Source: Endotrypanum monterogeii
Lineage: Eukaryota; Euglenozoa; Kinetoplastea; Trypanosomatida; Trypanosomatidae
Reading direction: 5' to 3'
Length of the DNA stretch: 64,000 nt
Assembly (NCBI GenBank): GCA_000333855.2
Contig: CM007320.1
Location: 2,647,684 to 2,711,683, forward strand
Shown: one piece after another, positions 62,023-64,000 of the stretch
Layout: each line of letters starts with the position of its first letter
How positions within the stretch are numbered: position 1 is the first letter of the stretch
Notes under the pieces: model-generated
Told to the model about the DNA's origin: nothing
The model's input: the letters and a program-made list of their open reading frames with translations, nothing else
Database searches by the model: none
Translations under genes and position numbers: made by a program

Positions 62023-64000
62023 ATGGCCTCCAACGCTGACTCAGCTGTCTCTCTCCTATCCTACGGTGAGCATCAGGGCAGTTACCGCGGCGTGGTGGCA
62101 TGCTCTAATCGCGATGACGGCTATTTCAGCGGCGAGAATCATTACGTCAACATGCTAATATACACCGGGTTTCGGTACCAATGCGTCGAGTACGCTCGCC
62201 GTTTTTTATTACTGACTACCGGGTGCGTCTTTGACAGTTGTGGTAGGGCCAGTGAAATCTATGCAATGCGTCACATCACACACGTAGAGACAGGGGCGCA
62301 ATACGCCCTACACCACCACCACAACGATGGCACGGCAAAGCAGAAGCCAGCGCCGGGTGATATCATTGTGTACCCATACCATCCCACGCAGACTCCGTGG
62401 GGGCACGTGGGCATCATCTCCTTCGTCGACGAGAACCGTGTTGGCATCGCGGAGCAGAATCAGTTTTTTGGGGTTTTCGTCTCACCGGATGAGTCTTACC
62501 TCGGTGGGGAGCGGTGCGTTGCACGGTACTCCATACTGCACCATGACGAGTCGACTAACACGTGGCGTATTGAGGAACCTGGCACCTTGCCGCAGGCCCT
62601 GGGCTGGATTTCTTATCCCGATGCCCCAACACGTGAGCAGATTCACGCGCCGCTCAACCCACTTCCTTCCGCGGTCAAAGCGCGCTCGACACCCTTTGAC
62701 CAACACGACCATCCTTTTCTTGCCCATTATCACCTGCACAGCGGTTTTGACATCCCCAGTGGCTCCGTCGCGCACCTGTATGGCATGCGAAGCGGCGCCC
62801 AAGAGGCTTTGGTAGGGGCAACGAGCGCTGTCGCACGCGTGCTTCGATTTACGCTACAGTTTTTCTTCCATCGCTGTCGCCTCAGTCCAATTTTCCGTGC
62901 TCTGCCTGCGAATTCGATCAGGGCTCCTTCGCTGGAGGCCACCGACGTACACACGACCTCCTCCCCTGAGGTGGATGCGCTTTTCACAGTGCTTGCACGG
63001 GAAGACGTCATTCACGCAACTGGATCTACTCCTGATATCCTGCGCCACGCTCTCGCATCGTACTTCGATATCCCCATCGAGTGGGTCACTGCCATGGAGC
63101 GAGACTTTTCCAAGGGAGAAGCGCACATGGCCGCAGTCGTGAGCTTTTCCCCCAATATCGCAACGGATTTGGCTGACCTCGACGCCTTCAGAGCGGCGCG
63201 CAAAATCTTGAGCACAGGGACTTCCTCAGCGGTGGAGACGCCGTCGCATACAGACTCCATTACTTTTGCCTGCGTGCCGGAGGCGACTGCCACCGCGACC
63301 CTTGCAGCTACTGTGGAGGAATTTCCAGTCAAGAACCCCCATGACGAAGCTTGGTGCCTGAAGGGCGTAAATTTTGGCAATGCGCTCCTCATGACAGAGC
63401 TGTCACAGCTCAGCAAGATTCAGCCGCAGCTGACGGAGGCCCTGAAGCTTCTGGCCCCATCCATGCGTTGCCACATGTCTACGCAGTACTCCACTGATTT
63501 CTCGGGCTACTTGAAGGTTATTGAAAACCTCTACGGCCCTCGAACAGCTTTCACAATTGTCTTGAGTGACGAACACCCGATGAATGACTTACTCGACGGG
63601 TTGGTGACAATCCTGCAGAGTTTGTGCGACCGCGTTCAATACCCAGTCCGTATCGTGAATGAGAAAGACCTCGTGTTTGAAGATGGAAAGCTGCACATTA
63701 CATCGACGGGTGCATTTCCAGTGGATAGCCTTGCCTCAGGTAAGGCTCAGGAAGTTAACTTGGTGTACATGCTGTGTGAATGGTCTTGTATATTGGAGCA
63801 CAGAGGAGCTGAGCACGCCGCTCTGTACAGTGCTGCGGTGGATCCCGCGTCAGATGTGGTCTTTGCCAAGCCGTTGTGGTCATACCTTTGCACGGGGGCG
63901 CTGAACGTTGATACCAAGTCGACGTCTTCTTCTTGTTCCCGGAGCACCACATCAGCGCGCTTCTTCGATGTCTGCCGACGCCTGTATTTGCTGGCATCGC
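62023..64000 (+). CDS. glutathionylspermidine/trypanothione synthetase-like protein with CHAP amidase domain (3' end outside window)
   Basis: The frame is open from the ATG at 62023 to the window end (at least 659 residues), so the C-terminus is missing. Residues about 20-200 form a CHAP-type amidase domain like that of glutathionylspermidine synthetase/amidase and trypanothione synthetase: cysteine C54 in YQCVEYARR, histidine H128 in WGHVG and glutamate E144 in IAEQNQ fit the known triad. Further on, segments near 510-560 and DVVFAKPLWSYLCTGAL (about 615-631) line up with the synthetase half (family motif VFEPLW). The conserved substrate and ATP-site motifs of active synthetases (RFDF and EYNADT-type) are not recognisable, so the ligase half looks degenerate. 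It may hydrolyse glutathionylspermidine, trypanothione or a related amide, but probably does not make them. Other names used for such proteins include D-alanyl-glycyl endopeptidase-like. Confidence 0.75.
   Translation, partial: MASNADSAVSLLSYGEHQGSYRGVVACSNRDDGYFSGENHYVNMLIYTGFRYQCVEYARRFLLLTTGCVFDSCGRASEIYAMRHITHVETGAQYALHHHHNDGTAKQKPAPGDIIVYPYHPTQTPWGHVGIISFVDENRVGIAEQNQFFGVFVSPDESYLGGERCVARYSILHHDESTNTWRIEEPGTLPQALGWISYPDAPTREQIHAPLNPLPSAVKARSTPFDQHDHPFLAHYHLHSGFDIPSGSVAHLYGMRSGAQEALVGATSAVARVLRFTLQFFFHRCRLSPIFRALPANSIRAPSLEATDVHTTSSPEVDALFTVLAREDVIHATGSTPDILRHALASYFDIPIEWVTAMERDFSKGEAHMAAVVSFSPNIATDLADLDAFRAARKILSTGTSSAVETPSHTDSITFACVPEATATATLAATVEEFPVKNPHDEAWCLKGVNFGNALLMTELSQLSKIQPQLTEALKLLAPSMRCHMSTQYSTDFSGYLKVIENLYGPRTAFTIVLSDEHPMNDLLDGLVTILQSLCDRVQYPVRIVNEKDLVFEDGKLHITSTGAFPVDSLASGKAQEVNLVYMLCEWSCILEHRGAEHAALYSAAVDPASDVVFAKPLWSYLCTGALNVDTKSTSSSCSRSTTSARFFDVCRRLYLLAS

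Overview
The window looks like nuclear DNA of a trypanosomatid (Kinetoplastea), most likely close to Leishmania, Leptomonas or Crithidia. All thirteen convincing protein genes are intronless and lie on the + strand, separated by 0.9-15 kb of pyrimidine-rich spacer. Most starts sit shortly after a polypyrimidine tract and an AG, the signature of spliced-leader trans-splicing in a polycistronic unit. Codon use is less GC-biased than I would expect for Leishmania proper, so I do not name a species.

Left block (1-17979): a Qa-SNARE, cytosolic tryptophanyl-tRNA synthetase, a 687-residue protein of unknown function, a probable mitochondrial protein of unknown function, mitoribosomal protein uL3m, the FACT subunit SPT16, and an enoyl-CoA isomerase-like protein that appears to lack its catalytic glutamate. 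Two diverged copies of one dispersed element with A-rich tails (1236-1370 and 6530-6665) sit in the spacers and resemble SIDER-type degenerate retroposons.

Junction (17980-25769): a gene-poor stretch becomes G+T-skewed and ends in telomere-type repeats (21430-21446) directly against a 100-N assembly gap (21447-21546). The other side resumes with a (CA)n(TA)n microsatellite. This suggests that the left block ends at or near a chromosome end, and that the window joins two ends either by a scaffolding error or by a real fusion.

Right block (25770-64000): a CMGC/DYRK-like kinase with a large insert before DFG; a 14.85-kb gene-free, strongly pyrimidine-rich tract full of TA, CA and TG microsatellites and short purine-rich islands; a coiled-coil protein; a very large beta-propeller/alpha-solenoid protein that may be a Nup120/Nup160-type nucleoporin; the spliceosomal HAT-repeat protein Crooked neck/CLF1; an unusual protein joining an N-terminal PH domain to a C-terminal ARF-like domain; and, cut off by the window end, a glutathionylspermidine/trypanothione synthetase-like protein with an intact amidase triad but no recognisable synthetase signature motifs.

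The genes are functionally mixed, as expected for trypanosomatid polycistrons. No rRNA, tRNA, CRISPR or autonomous transposon was found. The most unusual signals are the telomere-like junction, the gene desert, and four family members with altered catalytic or switch residues (kinase, isomerase, ARF-like domain, GspS-like protein).
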